Source of the DNA: Methylobacter sp.
GTDB lineage: Bacteria; Pseudomonadota; Gammaproteobacteria; Methylococcales; Methylomonadaceae
DNA: 64,000 nucleotides
Direction of reading: 5' to 3'
Assembly: GCA_030699385.1 (NCBI GenBank)
Contig: JAUYMY010000022.1
Span: forward strand, 1 to 64,000
Shown here: positions 46,557 through 60,227 of the stretch, in pieces
Layout of the letters: each line of letters starts with the position of its first letter
Numbering within the stretch: the stretch's first letter is position 1
Made by a program: the position numbers and the translations under genes
The notes under the pieces: model-generated
The model's input: only the letters and a program-made list of their open reading frames with translations
Database searches by the model: none
Told to the model about the DNA's origin: nothing

Positions 46557-46823
46557 ATGTCAGAAAAAGATCAGCAAGAGACGATATTAATGGCGATTGA
46601 ATGTTTGAAAAAACAATATGCATGCTGCCAAACACCCTGTATTGCCCTGCTCATTTCCCGGTATTACCGCTTACTTGAAAATTTTAGCGTTGCCAAAAGC
46701 AAGCAGGAAAAATATGCCGAATACTCAAAATCATGGCTGACTTGCCATATAAACAACCCAAAGTATTCTCAAAAAATACAAGCACAACTTAATGATTTTA
46801 TTCAGTCTTATGAACCCAACTGA
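46557..46823 (+). CDS. Small cysteine-containing protein, unknown
   Basis: The 88-residue protein starts at ATG 46557 with AGGAG ideally spaced. It contains CCQTPC and looks helical (MAIECLKKQYACCQTPCIALLISRYYRLLENF). I do not recognise it. Its end overlaps the start of the mini-HemP frame. The position between the peroxidase and the receptor suggests a link with iron or haem. Confidence 0.6.
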   Translation: MSEKDQQETILMAIECLKKQYACCQTPCIALLISRYYRLLENFSVAKSKQEKYAEYSKSWLTCHINNPKYSQKIQAQLNDFIQSYEPN

Positions 46824-46872
46824 ATACCACTTACGTTTGACGCGCCGAAATAAATTAATTCTGAGCCAATAA
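46810..46872 (+). CDS. Mini-HemP, 20 residues
   Basis: The frame ATG 46810 to TAA 46872 reads MNPTEYHLRLTRRNKLILSQ. It aligns with the end of HemP (EYRLRLTRQSKLILTK), 11 of 16 positions identical. The region before it overlaps the 46557 gene, so the N-terminal part of HemP is missing. It is either a relic of a second hemP or a small peptide that keeps only the conserved core. Confidence 0.55.
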   Translation: MNPTEYHLRLTRRNKLILSQ

Positions 46873-46878
46873 AAAAAC

Positions 46879-46913
46879 AGCCAGCCATCGCCTTTTGTGT
46901 GACCAGCCAGCCA
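46879..46913 (+). repeat. AGCCAGCCA direct repeat pair (copy 2)
   Basis: Two AGCCAGCC words flank CGCCTTTTGTGTG, matching the pair at 42061-42102. It is in the leader of the siderophore receptor gene. Confidence 0.6.
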
Positions 46914-46945
46914 ACAACAAGCTACACATAACAAGCGAGAACTGT

Positions 46946-49126
46946 ATGAAAAACCACCCAAACCGACAGCCGGCTATGACCGCATCGCCTACGTTAACAT
47001 GGCAATTGAAAACGCTCTTGCCGTTAGGCTTAGCCTTAAGCACAGCGGCCATGGCTGCCGATCCAATATCGAAAACCAACGATAAACAACTGACCTTGCC
47101 TACGGTTAAAGTAAAGGCAGAGCGCGAAAAAAAGCCCAATATCACAAAAGGCTATGTCGCCAAAAGCAACTCAACGGCCGTCAAGACCGATACCGCCCTG
47201 ATCGACCTGCCGCAATCGATCACCGTCATCACGCAAGAATTGATCAAGGATCAAAACATGCAAAGCATAGCCGATACGGTTCGCTACGCGCCCGGTGTCG
47301 GCATCGCCCAGGGCGAAGGCAATCGCGACACGCCGATTTTTCGCGGCAACAGCTCAACTTCCGACATGTATGTCGACGGCATACGCGACGACGTGCAGTA
47401 TTATCGCGATCTTTACAACATCGAAAGGGTCGACGTGCTGAAAGGCCCTAATGCGATGATTTTCGGTCGCGGCGGATCGGGCGGCCTGATTAATCGCGCC
47501 ACCAAGCAGGCCAACTGGAGCAATGCACGCGAAATGAATGTCCAATTTGGCTCCTTCGATAAATACCGGGTCACCGGCGACGTCAACCAAGCCATTAACG
47601 ACGACCTTGCCGTGCGCCTGAGCGGCCTATGGGAAAACTCGCGCAGCTACCGCGACGACTTCGACGCCGGACGCTGGGGCGTCAACCCCACGCTAACTTG
47701 GCTCCCCAGCGATCAAACCAAAGTAACGCTGGGCTATGAGCATTACGAGGATAGACGGACAGCGGATCGAGGCATTTCTTCGTTCAATGGCCGCCCGGTC
47801 GATACCGATGTTTCCACTTTTTTCGGCGACCCGGCGCGCAGCCCGACTTGGGCGACGGTCGATTCTTTCAATGCGGTGCTTGATCACGATTTTGGCGGAG
47901 GCGTCGCGGTTCGTAACAGCAGCCGTTACGCCAGCTATGATAAATTCTACCAAAACATATTTCCGGGCGCAGTCAATGCCGCCGGTAATCAGGTTGCGAT
48001 CTCGGCCTACAATAACGCGACCCAGCGCGAAAACGTATTCAACCAAACCGATTTAACGTTTTCATTGGACACCGGACCGTTTAAACACAAGTTCCTGACC
48101 GGCGCAGAATTTGGCCGCCAGGAAACCGATAATTTCCGCAATACGGGTTATTTTACCGATGTGGGCGCTAACGCTACGTCGGTCAATGTGTCCGTGGGGA
48201 ACCCAAGATATAACGGACCCGTCGCTTTCCGCCAAAGTGCCACGGACGCGAACAATAACGGCGTCTCGCATATTAAAGCGGGCTATGTGCAAGATCAGAT
48301 CGAGCTGAGCCAACATTGGCAGGCCATTATGGGACTACGCTATGATCGCTTCGAAGTCGATTTCCTCAATAACCGCAATGGTCAAACCATTACCTCGACC
48401 GACGACTTGCTGTCGCCACGCGGCGGTTTAATCTACAAGCCGTTTGAAAATTTCTCCTTGTACAGCAACTACAGCATCGCTTATGTGCCAAGAGCGGGCG
48501 AACAGCTGGCATCGCTGTCGCTGACCAATGCCGCGCTAAAACCGGAAGAATTTAGGAATTACGAAGTGGGCGCAAAATGGGATATTCATCCCGACTTGTC
48601 AGCAACACTGGCCTTGTATCAACTCGATCGCCTCAATGCGCTCGCCACCGACCCCAATAATCCGGCACAATCATTTTTGGTCGACGGCCAACGCACACGA
48701 GGCATAGAACTCGGCTTAAGCGGTAACATAACCGATGCCTGGAAGGTCATTGGCGGCTATGCCTACCAAAACGGCGAAATTACCCAAAGTATTTCCAGCA
48801 ACGCCTTGGCCGGCGCCACGCTGGCACAAGTGCCGGAACACACTTTCTCGCTATGGAATCGTTATGACATAACCCAACAATGGGGCGTAGGATTGGGGTC
48901 GGTCTACCGCAGCAAGATGTTTGCAGCGACCGATAACAAAGTCACCTTGCCCGGCTTCCTGCGCTTTGATGCGGCCGTTTACTACAAGATCAATAAAAAT
49001 ATCCAACTGCAAGCGAATGTCGAAAACCTGTTCGACAAGGACTATTACGCCTCTGCCCACAGTAATAACAATATCACGCCGGGTTCGCCGATTGCTGTCA
49101 ATGGGGGAATTACCCTGAAGTTTTGA
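46946..49126 (+). CDS. TonB-dependent siderophore receptor
   Basis: From ATG 46946 the precursor is 726 residues: signal peptide (LLPLGLALSTAAMA), TonB box region (LPTVKVKAE), plug domain (IDLPQSITVITQELIKDQNMQSIADTVRYAPGV to GRGGSGGLINRATKQ) and a 22-strand barrel ending GGITLKF. It is closest in style to catecholate-type receptors such as Fiu, but the substrate is not fixed. It follows the iron genes of the same strand and would use the TonB-ExbBD system 3 kb upstream. Confidence 0.93.
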   Translation: MKNHPNRQPAMTASPTLTWQLKTLLPLGLALSTAAMAADPISKTNDKQLTLPTVKVKAEREKKPNITKGYVAKSNSTAVKTDTALIDLPQSITVITQELIKDQNMQSIADTVRYAPGVGIAQGEGNRDTPIFRGNSSTSDMYVDGIRDDVQYYRDLYNIERVDVLKGPNAMIFGRGGSGGLINRATKQANWSNAREMNVQFGSFDKYRVTGDVNQAINDDLAVRLSGLWENSRSYRDDFDAGRWGVNPTLTWLPSDQTKVTLGYEHYEDRRTADRGISSFNGRPVDTDVSTFFGDPARSPTWATVDSFNAVLDHDFGGGVAVRNSSRYASYDKFYQNIFPGAVNAAGNQVAISAYNNATQRENVFNQTDLTFSLDTGPFKHKFLTGAEFGRQETDNFRNTGYFTDVGANATSVNVSVGNPRYNGPVAFRQSATDANNNGVSHIKAGYVQDQIELSQHWQAIMGLRYDRFEVDFLNNRNGQTITSTDDLLSPRGGLIYKPFENFSLYSNYSIAYVPRAGEQLASLSLTNAALKPEEFRNYEVGAKWDIHPDLSATLALYQLDRLNALATDPNNPAQSFLVDGQRTRGIELGLSGNITDAWKVIGGYAYQNGEITQSISSNALAGATLAQVPEHTFSLWNRYDITQQWGVGLGSVYRSKMFAATDNKVTLPGFLRFDAAVYYKINKNIQLQANVENLFDKDYYASAHSNNNITPGSPIAVNGGITLKF

Positions 49127-49237
49127 TGTAACTCATCTGGCTCTCGCCTCTGGCGAATTGCTGACAAATGGGTGATTAGACCTCATGGTAAACAAAAGAA
49201 AACCCATTTTTTGACCTTGCTAGGTTGTTTTACCGCT

Positions 49238-50584
49238 TCACTTTCCTATACAAAAACTAGAAAATATTTTCCCCAGCAAATCATCCGAAGTGAATTTTCC
49301 GGTGATTTCGGCAAGGCTGTTTTGGGCTTGTCTTAAATCTTCGGCGACCAGTTCCCCGGCTTGGGTTGTGGTCAATTGTCTTAAGGCGCTGTCGATAAAT
49401 TCATGACCTTTGTTTAAGGCTTCGATGTGCCGCCTTCGCGCAATGAATACGTTATCGGTGGCTTCGTTAAAACCGACGCTGTGTTTCAGGTGCTGTTTTA
49501 ACAGTTCCATGCCGTCACCGGTTTTTATTGACAGATGGATTTCGCTGCCGAGTTCGGTTTGTTTGATTGCCGGTTCCAGTCCCAATAAGTCTATTTTGTT
49601 GTAGATCCGGGTGATGTTGCTACCGGTGGGCAGGGTTTTTAACAGTGAGTCAATTTCGGGTTCCCGCGCATCAATCAGTAACAGAATTTTATCGGCGTTT
49701 TTGATTTCTTCGTGCGCCCGGCGGATGCCTTCCTGTTCGATGGCGTTGTCGCTTTCGCGAAGGCCTGCGGTGTCGATGATATGCAAGGGCATGCCGTCGA
49801 GTTGGATGCGCTCTTTTAATACGTCGCGGGTGGTTCCGGCGATGTCAGTGACTATGGCGGCATTGTGTCCGGCGAGGGCGTTGAGTAGGCTGGATTTTCC
49901 GGCGTTGGGTTTTCCGGCCAACACGACGGTCATGCCATCACGCAACAGGCGGCCTTGTTGTGCGGTTTTCTGGATGTGTTCGAGGCGTTGCTGTAGGCTG
50001 ATGATGCGGTTTTCGACGACGCCGTCGGTCAGAAAATCAATTTCTTCATCGACAAAATCAATGGCGGCTTCGACGTAAATTCTAAGCTCAGTGAGTTCTT
50101 CGACCAGTTCGTTGACTTGTATTGAAAACACGCCCTGCATTGATTTTTGCGCCGAACGGACGGATTGTTCGGTGCTGCTTTCTATTAAATCGGCGACGGC
50201 TTCAGCCTGGGCTAAATCAAGTTTGCCATTTAAAAAAGCGCGTTCGGTAAATTCGCCGGGGTTGGCTAAACGGGCGCCTAAGGCTAAGACGCGCCGCAAC
50301 AGCATGTCCAATACTACTGAGCCGCCGTGGCCTTGGAGTTCGAGAATGTGTTCGCCGGTGTAGGAAGCCGGCGCTGGGAAATAAAGGCTGATGCCTGAGT
50401 CGATGATGGAGCCGTGTTCATCGCTAAATGATGAATAGTGGGCCAGTCGTGGCGTTAATGCTTTATTAGTGAGTTGTTTGGCGATTTCGGGAACTAAGGC
50501 TCCCGAAATACGGATGATACCCACACCGCCGTTCCCTGGCGGTGTCGCAATGGCTGCAATGGTATCTAGGTAAGCAATGTCCAC
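49238..50584 (-). CDS. mnmE: tRNA modification GTPase MnmE
   Basis: The 448-residue protein, with MnmG, installs the carboxymethylaminomethyl group on wobble uridine of certain tRNAs. N-terminal TIAAIATPPGNGGVGIIRISG, G-domain GKPNAGKSSLLNAL, DIAGTTRD and DTAGLRE, and the C-terminal CIGK motif are complete. It follows yidC by 11 bases, in the standard rpmH-rnpA-yidD-yidC-mnmE order. mnmG is not adjacent. Confidence 0.97.
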   Translation of the reverse strand: MDIAYLDTIAAIATPPGNGGVGIIRISGALVPEIAKQLTNKALTPRLAHYSSFSDEHGSIIDSGISLYFPAPASYTGEHILELQGHGGSVVLDMLLRRVLALGARLANPGEFTERAFLNGKLDLAQAEAVADLIESSTEQSVRSAQKSMQGVFSIQVNELVEELTELRIYVEAAIDFVDEEIDFLTDGVVENRIISLQQRLEHIQKTAQQGRLLRDGMTVVLAGKPNAGKSSLLNALAGHNAAIVTDIAGTTRDVLKERIQLDGMPLHIIDTAGLRESDNAIEQEGIRRAHEEIKNADKILLLIDAREPEIDSLLKTLPTGSNITRIYNKIDLLGLEPAIKQTELGSEIHLSIKTGDGMELLKQHLKHSVGFNEATDNVFIARRRHIEALNKGHEFIDSALRQLTTTQAGELVAEDLRQAQNSLAEITGKFTSDDLLGKIFSSFCIGK

Positions 50585-50595
50585 GTAAACCCAAG

Positions 50596-52302
50596 TTATG
50601 GCATTTTAGCGATTTGCTTGGTGATATAGGTCTGCTGAATGATAGACAAGGTATTGTTGACCACCCAATATAAAACCAGACCGGACGGGAAAAACAGGAA
50701 GAAGATGGTGAAGACAATCGGGAACATCTTCATGACTTTAGCCTGTATCGGGTCAATCGGCGCAGGGTTTAAGCCTTGCTGAATTTTCATGGTGATGCCC
50801 ATGATGACCGGTAATACATAAAACGGGTCTTGTGATGACAAGTCCTGTATCCACAACATAAACGGTGCATGGCGAAACTCGACGGTTTCACTCAATACCC
50901 AATATAAACACATGAACACCGGAATCTGCACCAAGATGGGCAGACAGCCGCCCAAGGGGTTGACCTTTTCCTTTTTATACAGTGCCATCATTTCGGTGTT
51001 GAAACGCGGTCTGTCATCGGCAAAACGCTCTTGCATTTCTTTCAGGCGAGGCTGGATTTTGCGCATTTTAGCCATTGATTTGTAGCTGGATTGCGACAAG
51101 GGAAAAAACAATAATTTAATGCACAAGGTTACGCCGATAATGGCGACGCCCCAGTTACCGACCGCGTTATAAATTTGGTTCAATACCCAATAAATAGGTT
51201 TGCCGATAAAGGTTAAAAAGCTGTAATCAACGGTCAATTCAAGGCCATGTGCTGTTTCTTCCATCATTGGCTGGACTTTAGGGCCGGCGAATAATTTGGC
51301 AACAAATTGTGCATCCGAATTTGCGTTAACGGTAATCGGTGATGAATAAGTGCCAATCACATAATGACCTTCACTCAGGGCTTTGGTATAAAAATGATTT
51401 TCCTGATCAACCGGTGGAACCCATGCTGAAGCAAAATAATGTTGTACCATTGCAGTCCAGCCGCCTTGGGTAGCCACATCGAGATTCTCATCATCCATAT
51501 CGTCAAAACTGATTTTTTGGTATTTGTTCTTTTCGGTATAAATAACACCGCCGGCATAGGCTCTCATGCCGCCTGTCAGCATTCCGCCACCACTGCTTGT
51601 GGTATCAGGAGCTCTGAGTAGTTGGCTGTATTGTCTGCCGGACCAATCTTTTGACGACTCGTTTTTTACTTTTTGTTCGAGTGTTATTTCGTAGCTGGCA
51701 CGCTTGAAGGTAAACAATTTGGTAATCGTCAGGCCGTTGTCTGTCCATGTTAAAGGAACTGTCAGGCTGTCTTGACCGGGTTTTAATTCGTAATTGTTTT
51801 GTTCATTTTTAAACACGGTGTGGTGACTTGGCGCTGCCGTAAAACCGCTGTCGGCAATCAGGCCGCTTTGTGCAACAAATAATTTTTCCTGGCTGCTGTC
51901 AAACAAGCGTACCGGAGCGGTATTTTTTTCTGCGGGTTCCAGGCCTATCAGTGCGCGTAAACTGTTTACCGCAGTGTTTGCTTTTTCCTGTGGATAATCC
52001 AGCAAATCCAGATTTTGGATAGTGCCTCCTTTGGTATCAATTTCGAGTGCCAGCACATCGGTTTTAATACGGATGACGTTGGCTGATGATACGGTCGCTA
52101 AAGGAACGGCAGCAATATTTTGTTGGTCTGCTTGAGCGGCAACACCTGCTGCAACCGGCAAATCTTCTTTTGTATTAGTAGCAACCGAATCTGCAGCAGC
52201 GGCAATTTCAGGTTTTGGGCCATAATCCTGTTGCCAAGCTTGCTGCAGCATAAAAACAAGCATGAAAAAAGTAACGACGAGTATAAATCTTATATTATCC
52301 AT
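50596..52302 (-). CDS. yidC: Membrane protein insertase YidC
   Basis: The 568-residue insertase starts at ATG 52302 ([23 protein letters not shown]). It has the large periplasmic domain of Gram-negative YidC and the five C-terminal helices with the conserved groove ([58 protein letters not shown]). It inserts membrane proteins alone or with Sec. The yidD frame overlaps its start by eight bases. Confidence 0.97.
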   Translation of the reverse strand: MDNIRFILVVTFFMLVFMLQQAWQQDYGPKPEIAAAADSVATNTKEDLPVAAGVAAQADQQNIAAVPLATVSSANVIRIKTDVLALEIDTKGGTIQNLDLLDYPQEKANTAVNSLRALIGLEPAEKNTAPVRLFDSSQEKLFVAQSGLIADSGFTAAPSHHTVFKNEQNNYELKPGQDSLTVPLTWTDNGLTITKLFTFKRASYEITLEQKVKNESSKDWSGRQYSQLLRAPDTTSSGGGMLTGGMRAYAGGVIYTEKNKYQKISFDDMDDENLDVATQGGWTAMVQHYFASAWVPPVDQENHFYTKALSEGHYVIGTYSSPITVNANSDAQFVAKLFAGPKVQPMMEETAHGLELTVDYSFLTFIGKPIYWVLNQIYNAVGNWGVAIIGVTLCIKLLFFPLSQSSYKSMAKMRKIQPRLKEMQERFADDRPRFNTEMMALYKKEKVNPLGGCLPILVQIPVFMCLYWVLSETVEFRHAPFMLWIQDLSSQDPFYVLPVIMGITMKIQQGLNPAPIDPIQAKVMKMFPIVFTIFFLFFPSGLVLYWVVNNTLSIIQQTYITKQIAKMP

Positions 52303-52519
52303 TCTTATTACCAAATTTTTCTGGAACGGGATCAATGCCACCTTCATGAAAAGGGTGGCATTTTAATAATCTTTTGAGGGTGAGATAAGAGCCGATAATG
52401 GCTCCGTGGAGCTGAAGCGCTTCCAGAGAATAACTTGAACAGCTTGGATAGAAACGACAGCGGCTTCCAAGCAGAGGACTTATAAAGTATCGGTAGAACT
52501 TTATAATTGCTATGAGCAT
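52295..52519 (-). CDS. yidD: Membrane protein insertion efficiency factor YidD
   Basis: The 74-residue protein has the YidD pattern [34 protein letters not shown] and [13 protein letters not shown]. The ATG at 52519 gives the family N-terminus, with another start three codons earlier. It overlaps both rnpA and yidC, so the three are co-translated. Confidence 0.93.
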   Translation of the reverse strand: MLIAIIKFYRYFISPLLGSRCRFYPSCSSYSLEALQLHGAIIGSYLTLKRLLKCHPFHEGGIDPVPEKFGNKNG

Positions 52520-52878
52520 GAATTGCATCGGGATACCAGTCTAAGCCAATGCTTTTCCAATGATTTTCTTAATGAATCCAGCGGCGCATCTACGGCTTCT
52601 CTGCGAGCCAAAACAACAATGTCGATATTACCTAAACTGTGCTGTTTTATTCTAAAATTTTCCCGAACAGTCCGCTTAATGGCATTCCTTTGCACTGCCT
52701 TTCTTACATTTTTTTTAGCAATTGCCAAGCCGAGCCGTGGATGATCGAAATCATTTTTTATGGCTAACAAGGTAAAATATTGGTCGCTTGATTTTACAGG
52801 CTTAGCAAAAACATTTTTATATTCAGCCGGTTTTTTTAACCGTAACTGCGGGGGGAAACTAAAAATTTCTTCAGCCAC
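52510..52878 (-). CDS. rnpA: Ribonuclease P protein component
   Basis: The 122-residue basic protein supports RNase P RNA in tRNA 5' processing. The conserved RNR motif ([13 protein letters not shown]) and the [28 protein letters not shown] segment are present. It is 11 bases after rpmH. Confidence 0.95.
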   Translation of the reverse strand: MAEEIFSFPPQLRLKKPAEYKNVFAKPVKSSDQYFTLLAIKNDFDHPRLGLAIAKKNVRKAVQRNAIKRTVRENFRIKQHSLGNIDIVVLARREAVDAPLDSLRKSLEKHWLRLVSRCNSCS

Positions 52879-52889
52879 ACAACCGTCAA

Positions 52890-53024
52890 CTAAACCGTTA
52901 ACTGGGCGCGACCTTTTGCTCTACGCGCATTAATAACTCTACGGCCACCGACTGTTGCCATTCTTGCACGAAAACCGTGGGTTCTTGCGCGTTTGATTTT
53001 ACTGGGTTGGTATGTTCTTTTCAT
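52890..53024 (-). CDS. rpmH: 50S ribosomal protein L34
   Basis: Only 44 residues ([20 protein letters not shown] and on to GRAQLTV), the normal L34 length. The minus strand ATG is at 53024 and the TAG at 52890. L34 is the first gene of the minus-strand origin-proximal operon. The 158-base gap to dnaA holds no DnaA box that I can see. Confidence 0.97.
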   Translation of the reverse strand: MKRTYQPSKIKRARTHGFRARMATVGGRRVINARRAKGRAQLTV

Positions 53025-53182
53025 TATACTTAAAGCCTGATCAGATGAGGGTTAACAAAAACAGATAAAAAAGACAGCGGATGATAAAATAAACGGCTAG
53101 GCCTGTCAATTCTGTAGTGCAATGTTTTACCCTTGTTTGCCGACCCACTTTAATTAATTACAATCACTTTATTAATACTTCA

Positions 53183-54502
53183 ATGAGTTCAATTTGGAAT
53201 AACTGCCTTGCTAAACTGGAGAATGAAATTTCAGGTTCTGACTTCAGCACTTGGATACGGCCGCTTCAGGCGGTAGAAAGCGACGGCGAAATAAAATTAT
53301 TAGCGCCCAATCGCTTTGTGTTGGACTGGGTTAAAGAACATCATTTTGCAAAAATTGAAGAAACGATTCATGAATTTTCCAACGGTGCATTAAATTTAAG
53401 TTTAGAAATCGGCACTAAAAGTGCGCCCGTGCTTGCCGCCGCAAAAATAGCCAAACCTACCGGCAGCGTGCAAAAAGCCAGTCCCAGTTTTCTCAACAAA
53501 GCCTTCACCTTTGACAATTTTGTTGAAGGAAAATCCAATCAGTTGGCAAAGGCCGCTTCAATACAGGTTTCTGAAAATATCGGCAAGGCCTATAACCCCC
53601 TGCTTATTTACGGCAGTTCAGGCTTGGGCAAAACGCACATGATGCATGCGGTAGGCAATGCAGTGTTACAAAAGAACCCTTCAGCAACTGTGGTTTATCT
53701 GCATTCGGAAAAATTCGTTCAGGATATGGTTAAAGCCTTGCAACAAAACTCGATTAACGCGTTTAAAGAGTTTTACCGAGGCGTTGATGTGTTGTTAATC
53801 GATGATATTCAGTTTTTTGCAGGCAAGGAACGTTCGCAAGAAGAGTTTTTCCACACCTTCAACACGTTGCTGGAAAAGAAACATCAGGTTATTTTGACCT
53901 GCGACAAATACCCTAAAGAAATCATAGGTCTTGAAGACCGTTTAAAATCGCGTTTTGGCTGGGGACTTCCGGTATTAATCGAACCGCCCGACATGGAAAC
54001 CAGGGCGGCTATTTTGATGAAGAAAGCGGCTTTAGTTAATATTGAACTCGCGCAGGACGTCGCTTTCTTTATCGCCAAACGCATCCCGTCTAATGTCCGT
54101 GATTTGGAAGGCGCATTAAGGCGCGTCATTGCCAACGCCCAGTTTACCAATCGCGAAATCACCATTGAATTTACCAAAGAAGCTTTGCATGATTTAATTT
54201 CGCTGCAGGATAAACTGGTTAATATCGATAACATACAGAAAACCGTTGCCGAATATTTTAAAATTCGCGTAGCCGATTTGTCTTCTAAAAACCGGAAGCA
54301 ATCCATTACCCGACCACGGCAAATGGCAATGTGTCTGGCGAGAGAACTCACTTCGCACAGTTTTCCCGAAATCGGCGATGCTTTTGGTGGGCGCGATCAC
54401 ACTACGGTCATGAACGCTTGTAAACGAATTGCCGAATTAAAAGAAACCGATAATAAAATAGCGGAAGATTACTCCAACCTGTTGAGAACTCTGTCACATT
54501 AA
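53183..54502 (+). CDS. dnaA: Chromosomal replication initiator DnaA
   Basis: The 439-residue initiator starts at ATG 53183 ([15 protein letters not shown]); the upstream in-frame extension is rejected. Domain I (DnaB/DiaA contact) is N-terminal, a linker is near 85-105, the AAA+ domain has Walker [11 protein letters not shown] and Walker [10 protein letters not shown], and domain IV has the DNA-binding signature [15 protein letters not shown]. It opens oriC. dnaN follows after 188 bases. Confidence 0.98.
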   Translation: MSSIWNNCLAKLENEISGSDFSTWIRPLQAVESDGEIKLLAPNRFVLDWVKEHHFAKIEETIHEFSNGALNLSLEIGTKSAPVLAAAKIAKPTGSVQKASPSFLNKAFTFDNFVEGKSNQLAKAASIQVSENIGKAYNPLLIYGSSGLGKTHMMHAVGNAVLQKNPSATVVYLHSEKFVQDMVKALQQNSINAFKEFYRGVDVLLIDDIQFFAGKERSQEEFFHTFNTLLEKKHQVILTCDKYPKEIIGLEDRLKSRFGWGLPVLIEPPDMETRAAILMKKAALVNIELAQDVAFFIAKRIPSNVRDLEGALRRVIANAQFTNREITIEFTKEALHDLISLQDKLVNIDNIQKTVAEYFKIRVADLSSKNRKQSITRPRQMAMCLARELTSHSFPEIGDAFGGRDHTTVMNACKRIAELKETDNKIAEDYSNLLRTLSH

Positions 54503-54690
54503 CCGGGAGCAAGTTGTGGATAAATGGCTTTGTTGTCCACAACCTTAATTTAACCACACGCTGTACAGGTTCAAACAACACCCTTAACCACACCTCTTAC
54601 AACAACATAACTAATTAATTTTTAAGGATAAAAACCTGTTATACACAGTTTCCTTTTAAACTAATAGTAATAATAGAAAGATATTCTTTT
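54503..54690. other. Putative oriC with DnaA boxes
   Basis: The gap between dnaA and dnaN has a perfect box TTATCCACA on the minus strand (54515-54523) and four one-mismatch boxes on the plus strand: TTGTCCACA (54533-54541), TTAACCACA (54550-54558 and 54584-54592) and TTATACACA (54639-54647). AT-rich sequence at about 54607-54632 could be the unwinding element. The site is the usual one in Gammaproteobacteria with this gene order. Origin activity is an inference from box density. Confidence 0.75.
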
Positions 54691-55842
54691 ATGAAATTTA
54701 TTATTAATAGAGAAGAAATTTTGCTTCCTCTGCAGCAAATCGTCAGTGTGATCGAAAGAAAGCAAACTATGCCTATTTTGTCCAATGTATTGATGGTTAT
54801 CGAGGACGATCAACTCACTTTAACCGGCACGGATCTGGAAATTCAGATTATCGCCAAAATTAATATTGCAGCGATTACGCCGGGTTCGATTACGGTACCG
54901 GCGAGAAAATTTTTAGATATTTGCCGATTGTTACCCAGCGGCGCTGAAATTAAATTCGAATTGGTAGAAGAAATCGCCAGAGATGATGAATATGCAGGAA
55001 GTTCATCGGGAACAGGCGCAACAAAGGTAAAAATCGCCTCCAGTCGCAGCCGTTTTTCGTTGAGTTGCTTGCCCGCCGATAATTATCCTGAATTTGCTGA
55101 ATCGGAATTGGAGAATCAATTATTCATCAATGCCGGAAAATTTAAAAAAGCACTCGATAAAACCGTGTTCTGCATGGCTAATCAGGATGTTCGTTATTAT
55201 CTAAACGGTTTGTTGTTTAATGTGTCGAACAGCAAGCTGAAATTAGTGGCATCGGATGGTCATCGTTTATCCATTTATGAGGATAACCTGGATCAAGCGA
55301 CCGGTTTTGAAGCCCGGATTATTCTGCCCCGAAAAGGTGTGTTGGAACTCAATCGCTTACTTGATGATCCTGAAACTGAGTTGAAAGTTGAATTCTCCAG
55401 CAACAATATTAGGGTTTTTATTAAAAACCTGATTTTTTCAGCGAAACTGGTGGATTCCAAATACCCTGATTTTGGCAAGGTGTTCCAGCAGGAGTTTTTC
55501 AATAAAATGCTTATTCAAAAACAAGTGCTGAAAGATGCCTTGACTCGTGTAGCTATTTTGTCTAATGAAAAATTCAAGGGTGTGACTTTTGACATTACGC
55601 CCGATAGTTTGAAAATCAGCACCCATAATCCTGAGCATGACGAAGCCGAAGAAGAGTTGATGATCGAATATAGCGGCGAACCGTTAACGATTGCCTTTAA
55701 TGCCCAATATTTGCTCGATGCGGTTTCTAATCTGGATTCGGAAATGGCGGTATTGACTATTGCCAGCAACGCCAGCAGTTGTTTTATCGATGAACCCGAT
55801 GAGTGCGGCTATAAATTTATTGTTATGCCGATGAGATTGTAA
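54691..55842 (+). CDS. dnaN: DNA polymerase III subunit beta (sliding clamp)
   Basis: The 383-residue clamp tethers the polymerase to DNA. Three clamp domains are recognisable, with VNALSEE-like substitutes such as LMVIEDDQLTLTGTDLEIQI, RSRFSLSCLPADNYPEF, VASDGHRLSIYE and the C-terminal YKFIVMPMRL. It is longer than the E. coli clamp; a Gly/Ser-rich insertion lies at about residues 92-111 (EEIARDDEYAGSSSGTGA) before the KVKIAS strand. It precedes recF by 10 bases. Confidence 0.97.
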   Translation: MKFIINREEILLPLQQIVSVIERKQTMPILSNVLMVIEDDQLTLTGTDLEIQIIAKINIAAITPGSITVPARKFLDICRLLPSGAEIKFELVEEIARDDEYAGSSSGTGATKVKIASSRSRFSLSCLPADNYPEFAESELENQLFINAGKFKKALDKTVFCMANQDVRYYLNGLLFNVSNSKLKLVASDGHRLSIYEDNLDQATGFEARIILPRKGVLELNRLLDDPETELKVEFSSNNIRVFIKNLIFSAKLVDSKYPDFGKVFQQEFFNKMLIQKQVLKDALTRVAILSNEKFKGVTFDITPDSLKISTHNPEHDEAEEELMIEYSGEPLTIAFNAQYLLDAVSNLDSEMAVLTIASNASSCFIDEPDECGYKFIVMPMRL

Positions 55843-55852
55843 TAGCAGCACA

Positions 55853-59433
<3,581 letters not shown>

Positions 59434-59435
59434 TT

Positions 59436-60224
59436 ATGTTGAATTTTCCACAAATTGACCCCATTGCTTTAAGCCTGGGCCCAATAAAAATTCATTGGTA
59501 CGGCCTGATGTATTTGATTGGTTTTGCCGCCGTGTATTTTTTAGGGCAAAAACGCGCCGAACAATGGTGGTCGCCGATTAAACCCGAAGCCATAGAAGAC
59601 TTGGTAACTTACGGCGCGTTCGGTGTGATCTTGGGCGGTAGAATTGGCTACATCCTGTTTTATAATTTTGAAGGTTTCTTAAGTAACCCGCTGATTCTGA
59701 TTAAAATATGGCAGGGCGGTATGTCTTTTCATGGCGGCATGTTGGGCGTGTTTATCGCGATGTGGCTGTTCGCCAAAAAGCAGAACTGCAGCATGTTGCA
59801 GTTGACCGATATTATTGCGCCGCTGGCGCCAATCGGCTTAGGCGCGGGGCGATTTGGCAATTTCATCAATTCGGAATTATGGGGCAGACCCACTGACGTG
59901 CCTTGGGCGATGGTTTTTCCTAACGGCGGCCCGTTAGCCCGCCATCCTTCGCAATTGTATGAGGCTTTTTTAGAGGGCGTGGTGTTGTTTGTCATCCTGT
60001 GGCTGTATTCGAGCAAACCCAGGCCAGTAATGGCGACCACCGGCATGGCGCTGTTTTTTTACGGTTGTTTCCGGTTTTTTGTCGAGTTCTTCAGGGTGCC
60101 GGATGCGCAATTAGGTTATTTGGCGTTGGATTGGCTAACCATGGGGCAGATATTGTCAACGCCGATGATTATACTCGGTGCTGTATTGTTTTATGTTGCG
60201 CATAAAAAAACATCGGTAAATTAA
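59436..60224 (+). CDS. lgt: Prolipoprotein diacylglyceryl transferase
   Basis: The 262-residue inner-membrane enzyme transfers diacylglycerol to the lipobox Cys of prolipoproteins. The Lgt signature GLGAGRFGNFINSELWGRPTDVPWAMVFP and RHPSQLYEAFLEG are present, together with the catalytic HGG near MSFHGGMLG, among seven helices. It starts two bases after gyrB. Confidence 0.96.
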   Translation: MLNFPQIDPIALSLGPIKIHWYGLMYLIGFAAVYFLGQKRAEQWWSPIKPEAIEDLVTYGAFGVILGGRIGYILFYNFEGFLSNPLILIKIWQGGMSFHGGMLGVFIAMWLFAKKQNCSMLQLTDIIAPLAPIGLGAGRFGNFINSELWGRPTDVPWAMVFPNGGPLARHPSQLYEAFLEGVVLFVILWLYSSKPRPVMATTGMALFFYGCFRFFVEFFRVPDAQLGYLALDWLTMGQILSTPMIILGAVLFYVAHKKTSVN

Positions 60225-60227
60225 GCT

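Noticed and set aside
49611-50078. 155-codon plus-strand frame inside mnmE
   Set aside because: Antisense shadow of a clearly conserved GTPase domain.
53025-53182. Origin in the rpmH-dnaA gap
   Set aside because: It is AT-rich but lacks DnaA boxes, in contrast to the dnaA-dnaN gap.
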